From NCBI GenBank assembly GCA_030374765.1, contig JARGXX010000034.1, positions 1 through 64,000 on the forward strand: DNA of 64,000 nucleotides. The letters run 5' to 3'. Below, one piece after another: positions 1 to 12,000 of this stretch. The notes below the pieces were generated by a model that saw nothing but the letters and a program-made list of their open reading frames with translations, did no database searches and was not told where the DNA came from. The DNA is from Agarophyton chilense. Its lineage: Eukaryota > Rhodophyta > Florideophyceae > Gracilariales > Gracilariaceae. The number at the start of each line of letters is the position of its first letter. Positions within the stretch are counted from its first letter, which is position 1. The position numbers and the translations under genes were made by a program.

Positions 1-189
1 AAGGCGGAACACAAAGCCAAATACGGCAGATCCGAAACTCAGGCCCGCGTGGAGATGATTCAAGTTAAAAGTGCAGACTTGATTGCGAACTTTGATGGCG
101 CCCGCTTGATCCGTTTACAAACACAAGACAGAGGCTGCAGTGCAGTTCGGGAAAGGGAAGGAAGTGACGGCGGTGGAAAACGGGTGTAA
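1..189 (+). CDS. Possible 3' end of a truncated gene
   Basis: Frame 1 is open from the window edge for 62 codons and ends at a TAA at 187-189. The peptide is charged (Lys/Arg/Glu rich, ending GGGKRV) and matches no family I recognise. It lies outside the tandem array that starts near 393. It could be the tail of a gene cut by the window edge, or chance: an open frame of this length is weak evidence. Confidence 0.2.
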   Translation, partial: KAEHKAKYGRSETQARVEMIQVKSADLIANFDGARLIRLQTQDRGCSAVREREGSDGGGKRV

Positions 190-392
190 AGTAAAGGGTG
201 TTACTTCGACTAATCCGTCCTTTCCGCGAAAAACTAAAAAAGGCTCCTAGTGGTTGTGTCTAGTGGCAACCTGAACCCCAACGGACGCTGTGCACACGCG
301 TCACAGCAATCGCGATCCGTTCCAAAAAAACCGCTGCACAGACACCAATTTTATAAAAGTTTTAGGGGGGTTGTGTGTGGTCAAATTGTGTG

Positions 393-3300
393 CGGCAATT
401 TTGCTCAACTGCGAATACGGTCATAATTTGCACCCCGAAAGTGCGAATAATCATGCGAATCAACAATCGTGGCTGCAAAATTATGCACCCCGAAAGTGCG
501 AAGTAACATTTTTGTTGGCCTGCAGGCAATCCCAATCCCCCTTTTTTGACTACGTCTGCCCACATCCAAAAACGATCCCCCTTGGGCCCCCCACACCCTG
601 TTTTTTCGCCTTCGCCCACACGCCGCTCCCTACATTTTGCGCCACACTCCTAAACTCTCACCACACCCCTCGTCTCTCACCATACGCCTCTGTAGACCCA
701 TATCAAGCGTCCATTGCAAAACCCGGAAACCTCATAATGTTTCATTTCACTGACGTCGCTTCCGACTCGCCCACAACGCTTCTCTCACTTGCACCCGTGT
801 CACAACTCATGTACATTCAACTTTTCAATTTCAACCAAGTACTCTAAAAAACCAAACTTTCTCACCACTCTCCTTTCTATACAGATGCTACTAATTCTCG
901 GAAGTGCACCAAAACATTTCTTTCCCACAAACATGTCTGTCGACACCGTTTACGCGAGCTCGTTCACCATTTCAATTCGACAGTATTCGCTGTGGTAGTG
1001 TAAGGTTTGGCCGCCGCTAGAAAAAGGCGTTCAGCCCCAACAGGTTCAATAACCTTCGTTTCCGCCGGTATAAAGCCATGAGAGGGGAGACACAGGCATG
1101 GGAATCGGCTCTATAGAGCAGCTATGGGCCTTGGTACGGCGCCTGGTAGAAGAGAAACAAACGAGTTTGCTCACATTGAGTGAAATTGCCTGCGGGCACT
1201 TTTGGTCAACTGCGAATTACGGCTCATAATTTGCACCCCGAAAGTGCGAAATAATAATGCAAATCAACAATCGGGGTGCAAATTATGAGCCGTAATTCGC
1301 AGTTGAAATTTATTGCCTGCAGGCAATCCCAATCGCTCTTTTTGACTACGTCTGCCCACATCCAAAAAACCGCCCTCTGGGCCCCCAACACCCCGTTTTT
1401 TGCCTTCGCCCACACGCCCCTCCCTACATTTGCGCCACACTCGTAAACTCTCACACCACACCCCTCATATCTCGCATACGCCTGCTTAGACCCATATCAA
1501 GCGTCATTGCAAAACCGAAAACCTAATGTTGTTTCACTTGCGTCCCTTCACTCGCCCACAACGCTTCTTCTTCACTGCACCGTGTCACAACTCATGTACA
1601 TTCAACTTTTCAATTTCAACCAAGTACTCTAAAAAACCAAACTTTCTCACCACTCTCCTTTCTATACAGATGCTACTAATTCTCGGAAGTGCACCAAAAC
1701 ATGTCTTTCCACAAACATGTCTGTCGACACCGTTTACGCGAGCTCGTTCACCATTCAAATTCGACAGTATTCGCCTGTGGTAGTCTAAGGTTGGGCGCGC
1801 TAGAAAAGACGTTCAGCCCCAACAGGTTCAATAACCGTCGTTACCGCCGGTATAAAGCCGTTGAGAGGGAGACACAGGCATGGGAATCGGCTCTATAAGC
1901 AGTCTATGGCCTTGGTACGGCGCCTGGTAAAGAAGAGAAACGAGTTTGCTCACATTGAGTGAAATTGCCTGCGGGCACTTTTGGTCAACTGCGAATTACG
2001 GCTCATAATTTGCACCCCGAAAGTGCGAAATAATAATGCAAATCAACAATCGGGGTGCAAATTATGAGCCGTAATTCGCAGTTGAAATTTATTGCCTGCA
2101 GGCAATCCCAATCCCCCTTTTTGACTACGTCTGCCCACATCCAAAAAACATCCCCCTGGGCCCCCCACACCCCGTTTTTCGCCTTCGCCCACACGCCGCT
2201 CCCTACATTTGCGCCACACTCGTAAACTCTCACCACACCCCTCATATCTCGCATACGCCTGCTTAGACCCATATCAAGCGTCATTGCAAAACCGAAAAGC
2301 CTAATGTTGTTTCACTGCGTCTCTTCACTCGCCCACAACGCTTCTTCTTCACTGCACCGTGTCACAACTCATGTTACATTCAACTTTTCAATTTCAACCA
2401 AGTACTCTAAAAAACCAAACTTTCTCACCACTCTCCTTTCTATACAGATGCTACTAATTCTCGGAAGTGCACCAAAACATGTCTTTCCACAAACATGTCT
2501 GTCGACACCGTTTACGCGAGCTCGTTCACCATTCAAATTCGACCGTATTCGCCTGTGGTAGTGTAAGGTTGGGCGACGCTAGAAAAGGCGTTCAGCCCCA
2601 ACAGGTTCAATAACCTTCGTTTCCGCCGGTATAAAGCCGTGAGAGGGAGACACAGGCATGGGAATCGGCTCTATAGAGCAGCTATGGCCTTGGTACGGCG
2701 CCTGGTAGAAGGGAAACGAGTTTGCTCACATTGAGTGAAATTGCCTGCGGGCACTTTTGGTCAACTGCGAATTACGGCTCATAATTTGCACCCCGAAAGT
2801 GCGAAATAATAATGCAAATCAACAATCGGGGTGCAAATTATGAGCCGTAATTCGCAGTTGAAATTTATTGCCTGCAGGCAATCCCAATCGCTCTTTTTGA
2901 CTACGTCTGCCCACATCCTCAAACAGCCCCCTGGGGCCCCAACACCCCGTTTTTTGCCTTCGCCCACACGCCGCTCCCTACATTTGCGCCACACTCGTAA
3001 ACTCTCACCACACCCCTCATATCTCGCATACGCCTGCTTAGACCCATATCAAGCGTCATTGCAAAACCGAAAACCTAATGTTGTTTCACTGCGTCTCTTC
3101 ACTCGCCCACAACGCTTCTTCTTCACTGCACCGTGTCACAACTCATGTACATTCAACTTTTCAATTTCAACCAAGTACTCTAAAAAACCAAACTTTCTCA
3201 CCACTCTCCTTTCTATACAGATGCTACTAATTCTCGGAAGTGCACCATAACATGTCTTTCCACAAACATGTCTGTCGACACCGTTTACGCGAGCTCGTTC

Positions 3301-4430
3301 ACCTTTCTCATTCGACAGTATTCGCCTGTGATAGTCTAAGGTTGGGCGCCGCTAGAAAAGGCGTTCAGCCCCAACCGGTTCAATAACCGTCGTTACCGCC
3401 GGTATAAAGCCGTGAGAGGGAGACACAGGCATGGGAATCGGCTCTATAGAGCAGCTATGGCCTTGGTACGGCGCCTGGTAGAAGGGAAACGAGTTTGCTC
3501 ACATTGAGTGAAATTGCCTGCGGGCACTTTTGGTCAACTGCGAATTACGGCTCATAATTTGCACCCCGAAAGTGCGAAATAATAATGCAAATCAACAATC
3601 GGGGTGCAAATTATGAGCCGTAATTCGCAGTTGAAATTTATTGCCTGCAGGCAATCCCAATCGCTCTTTTTGACTACGTCTGCCCACATCCAAAAACAGC
3701 CCCCTGGGCCCCAAGACCCCGTTTTTTGCCTTCGCCCACACGCCGCTCCCTACATTTGCGCCACACTCGTAAACTCTCACCACACCCCTCATATCTCGCA
3801 TACGCCTGCTTAGACCCATATCAAGCGTCATTGCAAAACCGAAAACCTAATGTTGTTTCACTGCGTCTCTTCACTCGCCCACAACGCTTCTTCTTCACTG
3901 CACCGTGTCACAACTCATGTACATTCAACTTTTCAATTTCAACCAAGTACTCTAAAAAACCAAACTTTCTCACCACTCTCCTTTCTATACAGATGCTACT
4001 AATTCTCGGAAGTGCACCAAAACATGTCTTTCCACAAACATGTCTGTCGACACCGTTTACGCGAGCTCGTTCACCATTCAAATTCGACAGTATTCGCCTG
4101 TGGTAGTGTAAGGTTGGGCGCCGCTAGAAAAGACGTTCAGCCCCAACCGGTTCAATAACCGTCGTTACCGCCGGTATAAAGCCGTTAGAGGGAGACACAG
4201 GCATGGGAATCGGCTCTATACAGCGTCTATGGCCTTGGTACGGCGCCTGGTAGAAGAGAAACGAGTTTGCTCACATTGAGTGAAATTGCCTGCGGGCACT
4301 TTTGGTCAACTGCGAATTACGGCTCATAATTTGCACCCCGAAAGTGCGAAATAATAATGCAAATCAACAATCGGGGTGCAAATTATGAGCCGTAATTCGC
4401 AGTTGAAATTTATTGCCTGCAGGCAATCCC
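393..4430. repeat. Tandem array of ~775-bp units (about 5 copies plus a partial)
   Basis: The same unit recurs head to tail. The landmark TGAAATTGCC starts at 1181, 1960, 2736, 3509 and 4281, so periods are 779, 776, 773 and 772 bp. A more diverged first copy begins near 393 and the last unit breaks off near 4430. Units differ by scattered substitutions and small indels. Short open frames recur in each unit but shift with these indels, so I read the array as non-coding. Each unit carries a TATA-like GGTATAAAGCCG, a polypyrimidine-rich segment and a large hairpin. The 16-bp palindrome ATTGCCTGCAGGCAAT follows the hairpin in each later copy. A subtelomeric or centromeric satellite is the likeliest identity, given the telomere-like tract 10 kb away. 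Confidence 0.9.
1206..1306. repeat. Perfect 35-bp inverted repeat (hairpin) in each array unit
   Basis: Left arm 1206-1240 and right arm 1272-1306 are exact reverse complements around a 31-nt loop. The same 101-nt structure is at 1985-2085, 2761-2861, 3534-3634 and 4306-4406. The copy near 404-505 has lost its right arm. That the arms stay perfect while the rest of each unit varies suggests constraint or gene conversion. Confidence 0.9.
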
Positions 4431-4870
4431 CCTTTTGCTCCCTCAAACTGCATCTCACGTTAACCGACCCCGACCGTATTTGAGCTGTCGGCTATCGCTC
4501 TTCTGCAGTCCTCTCCGCTTGGCAACGTTCGCCTTTCGAAACTTTGTCGTTGTTTCAGCGGTGTTGCTTGTTTTGGATTCTTGCGCCCGCTGCGGTATCG
4601 AGTTACGATCAAGAACGGCTTTGACGTACACGCACCCGCTAAAGCCCAAGACCTCACCATTGCGCAAACCCCTACACGGCCCCGCTCTTTGAACCCCTAA
4701 ACCCCACGACCCCTTCAATCAAGACGCCCTTGCACAACTTCAGCCCCCGAATTCCCCTTCAAAAGAACAAGTCTCTCTTCGTTCAATCACCCCCCCTTCT
4801 ATCTCTCTATCTCCGCCCCCAGCCTTCTCCACCGACACTTCGAATATCTCTCCAAGTTCCGTCTTACAAG

Positions 4871-7800
4871 ATGGTCACCACCGAAGGTCTCATTGGTTTG
4901 TTCTTGCCGCTGCGCGACGCGTACGCCCGCATGCGCCCCGATGATCCCAACGCCCGCGCGCTCCAGTACCTGGACTTGGTCTACTTCGCAGTTCAGAACC
5001 GAGGCTCTGTGCCAGCTGCAGAGGAAGTTTGCTCCTTGGTCGTGCCATCTGAAAAGCACGGCAAGTACACCAACACGGAGATACAACACAGCCTCCTCAA
5101 AAACAACTACTTTTCTCAGGTGTACCTCATGGCCAGATGTGTGGACCTCGACGATGGTAGCAACGACCGGCGTCTCAGGGACTTGTACCAGCTCTACCTC
5201 CAAATCCAAGCTTCAAGCAATACTTCTGAGCAGCAACCGTCTTCTGCTGCTGGTAATGGTACCACCCGTGCAAGTGCTCGTTCTTCCAATGCGCCTACAA
5301 ATCGCCGCCGCCCCAGCCGTCAAGTCGACTTGCTCATTCCGAAAACGGCTCTCTTGTCGTCCTTCCTCAAATCGCGCATTCTGCCTCCACAGTCGCAAAC
5401 TTCCAAGGACAGTCGCTCACGATTCTCCACTACCGTTGAGGCATCTCGTTTTGAAATGGTTTTGTATCTGTCGATGATCTACACTCTCAAACGCGAGAAA
5501 CTCAAATCGCGCCAGACCAAGAAACAACGCCTCAATACCGGCGTTGCAACCGCGACCTCTATGTTGCCTTCGTTGCAAAACTTTAAGCACGAAACGTGCG
5601 AGCGAATTTCATTTGTCGTGCACAAGCTTGTGACCTCTTGGAATGTGTTCTGCCGCCATCTTGGGTATGACTCACTGGAGCACATGCTCGCTCCGTACAT
5701 CTTGTTCGACAGCAACACCCTAACCTACCACGCTCTCGAACGCCGCGGCGAAGGCTACGCCCCTTTATCGCAAACTACCACATTTGCCAAGAACGCACAG
5801 CCTTCCAAAGTCCAATCTGAAGTGGACAGCGTCGCCTGGTCCCACACCGACGAGGTTGACCGCAATCTACGCGTGCTAGCTTCCGAATTTTTGAACGACC
5901 TTCACCGCCTGCTTTTCAACGACTTCCTATACGAAATGGATGAAACCGCTCGCTGGCAATCTTTGACGCAATTCGAGTATAACTCGACCGTCGACGTGTA
6001 CCCTCACCGCTTCACGACGTTCGGTCTGCCACTTTGGACCCCGATTCGAATGGCCATGGTCGGCCCTATTCCAGGCCAACCCCTCAACCCGGTCGTGGAG
6101 ATAGCCAAAAAAGAAGCCGAGTTGGTGGACATCATTATGAACGAGTCACAGCAGCAACCTCCGCCTGATCCAGGAGCGCCACTACCGTCGTCGTCGGAAC
6201 GCGCCAACGCCGCTGGTCCCTCACCTCCTCCCCAACCCCCAAATCTTCCCTACAACGTCAACGAAACTCGCGTCCTCCCGCCGCACTCCTTCACCCAAAC
6301 TACTACTCTCAACGCTCTACAAGAGGCGGAGGACGAAATGGAAAAGCATATTCGCCTCTACGGTGTCGATTTCAAAGAATTCGTACAGGTGGATATTATC
6401 AAACGAACTACCGCCTCATCTCCAGTCGGAGCAGTGCAACTGGTCCTCACCGACCCGCCTTACAACATTCGGTCCTTAGCTGGCCGCCACAACAGCAACC
6501 ACGACGCCATTTCCCAAGACGATATGAAGCGCACGGCGCAGGTTATTGGCGAGCTGATGTGCCCTGGCGGCCACTTTATTCTCTTTTGCTCCATTCGCCA
6601 GTTCAGGCCGTGGTTGTCGTGCTTCAAGAGCATTTCCGAGTCCCATACTGCGCTGTTCAAGGTGGACCCTGTGCCGTTGGTTTTCGTCCGCGCCGCCTCC
6701 CATCCTACTGGGAGCCACCGCGGGCTGCGAACGTCGCCGTTGCCCATCACCGAGTACGCCATTCACGGCATCAAAACGGGGCTCACTCACGATGAAAACC
6801 TGGCTCGCGTAAACCTCGTCAACTACAACTACGTTCCTTCTCGCTACCCGGCTTACAAGAACGTGATTGATAACGTGCCGGGACTAGCCGCTGGCGAGAC
6901 CCTGCGTTGGAATCGCCTGCATTCTGTCACCAACAATCACAACGCCGTCACTGAAAAAGTACGCCCGGAGCAGAAGAGTCGTGCTCTACTCAAGGAACTC
7001 ATAAGCCGCTATTCTCAGCCTGGCGACATGGTGGTGGATTTATTTGCCGGAACGGGTTCCACCGCTTTGGCGTGCATGGAGCTCCCAGGTCACAGACGCT
7101 TTTTGGGGTGCGAGAAAGACGCAGTGTGTTACGCTCACGCAAAACACAATGCTGTCGTTCACTTTATCAAAACCGTTTTACAGAACAGCACCGACATTGA
7201 AGTGCCGCACCATCTCATCGCCAAGTTCAGTCGCCTAGTTCGCTCACTACCGAACACGGACCTGCGATCGAAATACCTTTGGACCGCGCCTCCCGGTCTG
7301 CCACAGTACCAAATTTTTCCTGCGCCGCTCGCTTCCTTTCTCTGCAACTTGTGGAAAGACCGTGAGTTTGCAGCCGTTTGCCGCACTAAACCGGTGCATG
7401 AATGGCCGCGAGAGAAACAGGGCCTTCTCACTCAGATTGATCCGGCTACGTTACTTGCCATAGAAGGGTATGCCCATGGAGTGTATACCAAAAAGTCCGA
7501 CATCCGACACCCCTTGGCGGGAGACGGGGTCTTTGCCGCACGCCAGTTTAATGAAGGCGACACCGTGTGCTACTTTTATGGAACTCTCGTCTACCACGAC
7601 CTCTCCAAACGCTCCGCCACACAGTCTTCGTATGCCAACGGTTTGCTCGCCGTCACCGTGGAGCGCTTCAACTCCACTTCCATGGAAATCCGAGTGACAG
7701 GTCCGGACTTTGTCAGACTGCCCACCCCGGGAGACCGTGGAACCCACTCCATGTGGATCACGCCTGCCCCGTTCTGTGTTGGCGGAATCATCAATGATGC

Positions 7801-8068
7801 CCAATACCGCCCAGAGGACCTCGACATTCAGGCCTTACGGGACAAGGTACTCCCCAACCCTCGCACACCAAATGTAGTAGCGCGCCTTTCGTCTACTTTG
7901 AAAAACTCAAAGTCAGGAATCCAAGACTACCACCTTATCACAATAGTAGCCACCCGAACCATCGAGCGAGAAGAAGAAGTGCTAATAGACTATGGAAACG
8001 ACTACGCTCATTGGCCCAGGGTTCCAAAACCACAAACACACACCTTTCATGTGGATCTTGTAGATTAG
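4871..8068 (+). CDS. DNA amino-methyltransferase (DPPY type) fused to a SET domain
   Basis: A 1065-aa protein if the ATG at 4871 (AAGATGG context) is used; the frame is open to 4730 with a less convincing upstream ATG. Residues 1-525 match nothing I know and include Ser/Thr/Pro-rich stretches. Residues ~520-760 form a beta-class (permuted) N6-adenine/N4-cytosine DNA methyltransferase: motif IV TDPPYNIR (D528) comes before the SAM-binding motif VDLFAGTGS (F725), as in the N6_N4_Mtase family. Residues ~870-1045 look like a SET lysine methyltransferase: GDGVFAARQFNEGD near its start, an N-D in GGIINDAQY where SET domains have NHS/NHxC, then IEREEEVLIDYGNDY. Both domains use SAM. I infer coupled DNA and histone (or other lysine) methylation in the nucleus. 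The gene is intronless and lies on the same strand, 1 kb upstream, of the recombinase-helicase gene. Confidence 0.8.
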   Translation: MVTTEGLIGLFLPLRDAYARMRPDDPNARALQYLDLVYFAVQNRGSVPAAEEVCSLVVPSEKHGKYTNTEIQHSLLKNNYFSQVYLMARCVDLDDGSNDRRLRDLYQLYLQIQASSNTSEQQPSSAAGNGTTRASARSSNAPTNRRRPSRQVDLLIPKTALLSSFLKSRILPPQSQTSKDSRSRFSTTVEASRFEMVLYLSMIYTLKREKLKSRQTKKQRLNTGVATATSMLPSLQNFKHETCERISFVVHKLVTSWNVFCRHLGYDSLEHMLAPYILFDSNTLTYHALERRGEGYAPLSQTTTFAKNAQPSKVQSEVDSVAWSHTDEVDRNLRVLASEFLNDLHRLLFNDFLYEMDETARWQSLTQFEYNSTVDVYPHRFTTFGLPLWTPIRMAMVGPIPGQPLNPVVEIAKKEAELVDIIMNESQQQPPPDPGAPLPSSSERANAAGPSPPPQPPNLPYNVNETRVLPPHSFTQTTTLNALQEAEDEMEKHIRLYGVDFKEFVQVDIIKRTTASSPVGAVQLVLTDPPYNIRSLAGRHNSNHDAISQDDMKRTAQVIGELMCPGGHFILFCSIRQFRPWLSCFKSISESHTALFKVDPVPLVFVRAASHPTGSHRGLRTSPLPITEYAIHGIKTGLTHDENLARVNLVNYNYVPSRYPAYKNVIDNVPGLAAGETLRWNRLHSVTNNHNAVTEKVRPEQKSRALLKELISRYSQPGDMVVDLFAGTGSTALACMELPGHRRFLGCEKDAVCYAHAKHNAVVHFIKTVLQNSTDIEVPHHLIAKFSRLVRSLPNTDLRSKYLWTAPPGLPQYQIFPAPLASFLCNLWKDREFAAVCRTKPVHEWPREKQGLLTQIDPATLLAIEGYAHGVYTKKSDIRHPLAGDGVFAARQFNEGDTVCYFYGTLVYHDLSKRSATQSSYANGLLAVTVERFNSTSMEIRVTGPDFVRLPTPGDRGTHSMWITPAPFCVGGIINDAQYRPEDLDIQALRDKVLPNPRTPNVVARLSSTLKNSKSGIQDYHLITIVATRTIEREEEVLIDYGNDYAHWPRVPKPQTHTFHVDLVD

Positions 8069-9036
8069 TTGTTTCTTTTCTTTCTCAGTAGAACACAACT
8101 AAAAACTAAACCTTCTCTCCTAAGAACAACCACGCGCAAACTCTCTTCCTTCATTCGTTTTAAAAACAGAAAACCTATAACCTTCTTCTTCGGCCCCCAC
8201 TGCCACGCCCCGCAACATCTCACTTCTTTTGCCAAACACCATCATAACGTTACACAGTGCGCATACTGTAACACATAGCACCCCTCCTACCCACGTCACA
8301 TGTAGCACCATTTTTCCAAAATCAACGGTCAAACATGTCGCATATGCATATATGAGCTCAACCGCGGTGCAGCACCGCTTGTGCTCAAACTAATACGTGT
8401 GTACGATACGCCACCACCGCCACTAGTTAGCCGTTCTGAAAACGTCATGCTTCACAACAAGTTGCCACATTGCCGCACAACATCCGCTGGCGCACCCGAT
8501 CGCGCGCCAGCTCGTTCTAAACCTCCGTCCATTTACACACAAGTCCGAACCCACCCTGAAAACTTCTGCCCTCCCCCAACCCGACTCCACCACCGCGCAG
8601 CCCCATCTCTTCTCTGTGCTGCCCTTTTTCCCCTTCCCGCTCCCCCCTGCACGGAAACCACGCCCCTTACACAAAATCACTCTCCTCAATGGGGCGGAGG
8701 CCAATGAGCTTTATTGTGACACACTCCTCCCCACAACCCCACAGTCATACACCGGGAATGAATGACCTGCAATACCAAATAGTATCGTGAAGGTTCCCTT
8801 GTACAGTATGCCATTTGCTCAAGCCAGCCACACGCGCCCTCCCCCAAAACACCAAACCGCCTTTCTCCAATTACCCTCGCCCCACCTATTTACTACTTAT
8901 ACTGCTATATCGGCAGTGAACCCGTCCATTTCGCTGATGCTCCCAAACTCGATTGTGTTTGTTTGTGTGTGTCTTTCTTTGCGTCTTCAAAAACAATCCT
9001 CCCAAGCGTCTTCTTCTCTCTCTTACACGTTCAGTT
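8069..9036. other. Intergenic spacer between two large genes
   Basis: About 970 bp with no gene I can support. It is C-rich on the plus strand, so long chance frames occur on both strands. The last 100 bp is a pyrimidine-rich leader ending just before the ATG at 9037. It should hold the terminator of the methyltransferase gene and the promoter of the helicase gene, but I see no clear TATA box. Confidence 0.5.
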
Positions 9037-12000
9037 ATGTCGCAAAACAGCTTATCCTCCGCCGGCGAACATGGCTTGCCCGTGTTCATCCCCTCTTCGG
9101 TGCACAGCCCACCGAGGGCTGCGGTGAACATCTCACCGCCCACTCCCCCTAATCCCCTGCTGCCCCAACCGCCTCCGCCCGTGGCGCGTGACGCCCATGC
9201 TCAACCCCATTCCGACTTACCCGTTACCGACGCAAATGCAGCCGACGATTCTTCCTCTTTTATCATGGCACTCGGTACCATTGTGAATATGGGTATTCAT
9301 TCTATTGGGTTCTTTCCGTTGTGCGTCAACTGCCAGTGTGGGCTGCCGTCTGCCCGCGCAATCCAACATCACTTGCGCAAACAGCACTCCATCCCTTTGG
9401 AAATTGCAAGTCCCATGTCAATGGCAATCCTGCACGAGGTGCACACCTTGCGCAACAACTCTAACGTTGCCCCCGTGTGGCAAAAGTATCGCCCCCAACA
9501 CAACGCTCAATTTGTGTCCGGGCCCTCTACGTTCCTCACGCCCCTGGCACACATTGCCATTCACAATGGCTATCAGTGCCCGCTCTGCAAATTCTGCTAC
9601 CTCGACCCCGTTCGTTTGCAAGCGCATCTGATCGAATGCCACAATATGTCGCCTGCGGTTGCCCAGCCACACCTTGACCGTACCGTCTCGTCGGGCCGTA
9701 TTGCCTTGCAGACAGTGTACGGCGGCGTTCGTCGCCGTTTATTCCCCGTTACCAATGCTCAACCCATAGGCTGCTTGTCCAAAACTTTCCAGGTTCCGCA
9801 GGCGCCTGCGGCACGGCCTGAGACCCCCCCGGCGCAGCCTGTTTGTCTCCAACCACCCCATCGTCCAGTGGCAACGACTGCCAAAGGCATCGAGCCCCCG
9901 CTTCAACACATTAACCACTTTTTACAAAAGTTCAACACCGGCGCTCCTTGTTCGCAATCAGACCCTTTGCTTCGTCACCACTCGGAGAAGAATTCTTTCA
10001 TCACCTTTTCCAAGTTTGACATCGTTCTTCACTCGCTTCATGTTCATCTGGATGTGGCGGCTCAACTATCCAGAACTGGCACAACGCCCACATCCGCTGA
10101 AAGCACCATCACCCACCACATCTTCGACTACCTCTCTCAGGTGAACATTTTGGTTAGTAAGACCTCCCTGGCTTTCTTGGACCGCCTCAACAAGCGCACC
10201 GACACAGCTTTTAAAACTGTCTCCACTGAAACCCTCAAGCGTTACGCTTCACACATTTCCCGTTTGCTTGTGTTTACTCACAGGACAAGGGCAAACCTCC
10301 CTCATCTCGTACCCGACTCAGACCTCATGTACTGCTACACTACTTCCGTGTTGGATGCCATTCGCATGTCTTCCTCTGGTGAGCTCCCCGCTCCCTTTCC
10401 TCCAACCCAACATGGCCCAGCGGTCCATAGCGCGCTCAAGCCCTTCTTGCTTCAATCTTTAGCGCCATACCACTCTTTGGATCTCCTCTCCGTTCGCAAA
10501 TTCATTGCTTGCGCAAGCGTGATAAGCACCGACCCCAACCCGCCTATCGCTGCCCCCTTGCCGTCTGACCGCACGCCTGAGCCTTACGACACGGTCATTT
10601 CTCACGATCCCAACAATACCTCCTTTCGTTTTGCAGCCGCCTCAGATGTGACGCACCTCCTCGCCGCTCTTCAATATGGCATCTGTGCCTGCGCCATACA
10701 CGAACTGCACGTGCTCTCCAAATCTTCTCCCCTGTTGCAACCTGCCACCCCTGCTTCCGAACGCCCAGTTCACGTTCAAGAACGCATGCGTACCATCGAC
10801 GCGGCAATCGACGTTGATTCCAACAACGCCCTTTCGTTTGTCAGAAAGACACTCACGCTTGCAATGTCCATATCCTCTCGCGAGGAAATGTTCGTTTCTT
10901 TCCACAATTTTGATGTTCACCCGTCCTGCGGCATAGTGCGTGACACTCACCTCGCCCTCTCAGAAGTCGGCTCTTTGGTTTTAACTCTACACAAAGAAAT
11001 ACAACATACTCTTCACAACGACCTGCTTCTTGGCCACGCTCTGCCAACCGGTTTCACAAACGCGCTACACTCACTTCAGGACGACTCCTTCAACAAAAGC
11101 CCAGGCTTTTCTTTCCTTACCAACCTCAACAACCGCCCATTTATCGAACAAAACATGGCTTTCGTTTTCACTTGTCTCACGTCTTCCATGCCCCACAACT
11201 CCAACACCGACCACACTCCGTTTCTTCCGCAACGCAAGCAAAACGGTACCTTTCCCCGCACACAACTGCCCACAACCGACATTTTGGGCACCGATATGTT
11301 CACGCATGCGTTGTCGAGGTGGCTCTCATGTGCACAGAAAATCCAAGAACGCCTGTTGGTTGCGCTACACCTTTCGTCAGGCTCTCCTGCGCGCGGCACA
11401 GAGATTGAGACATACCGTATCCACAACGACCAACACTTTCAACGTTGTCTCATGCTCATCGACAAATCGCCTGTCCTCATTTGCCGGTACATGAAAACGC
11501 GAAACAGCAAAGGGGCCGCCACTCCGATTGCTCGCTTTCCCGATGCCCAAACATCCCGTCTTCTGCTCATGTACTTGACTCTGATACGTCCGTTTGAAGC
11601 ATATATCGTCCGCTGCCTACACGGAGAAAACTGTTTCCAGATGCATTGGAAAATGCTGTTCGCCAACTGCGGAATTCCGTATGCCGCAAACACCATCCGC
11701 TCGATAATCAGCTCTCACTTGAGCAAACGCGGTTTCCCGATATCCTTCAACGACTATAGAAACTTCACCGTGGGAATGACCAACACAGTTTCCAATGTCA
11801 CCGCATCTTCTGTAGCCGATCACATCTTGGAAGAGCTATTGACCACTGCCCATGGCCAGGCGGGCCACTCTGCGCACACCGCCGCTTTTCTTTACGCTCA
11901 TACACCACATGACATATCCGGTTTGCAGCACTCTCAACTTTCCAAATATCGCGAGTGGTCCAGCAAATGGCACCAGTATCTCGGTCTTCTTCTTAATGCT

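Noticed and set aside
2590-2620. GGTTCAATAACC in the array as a Pol III B box (SINE or tRNA relic)
   Set aside because: No A box at a suitable distance upstream and no tRNA-like fold.
1526-4106. Repeated 85-126 codon frames in the ~775-bp array
   Set aside because: They recur only because the unit repeats; start, end and frame shift with small indels and there is no motif, so I treat them as non-coding.
4799-5209. 136-codon minus-strand frame under the methyltransferase gene
   Set aside because: Shadow of the strongly supported plus-strand gene; no motif of its own.
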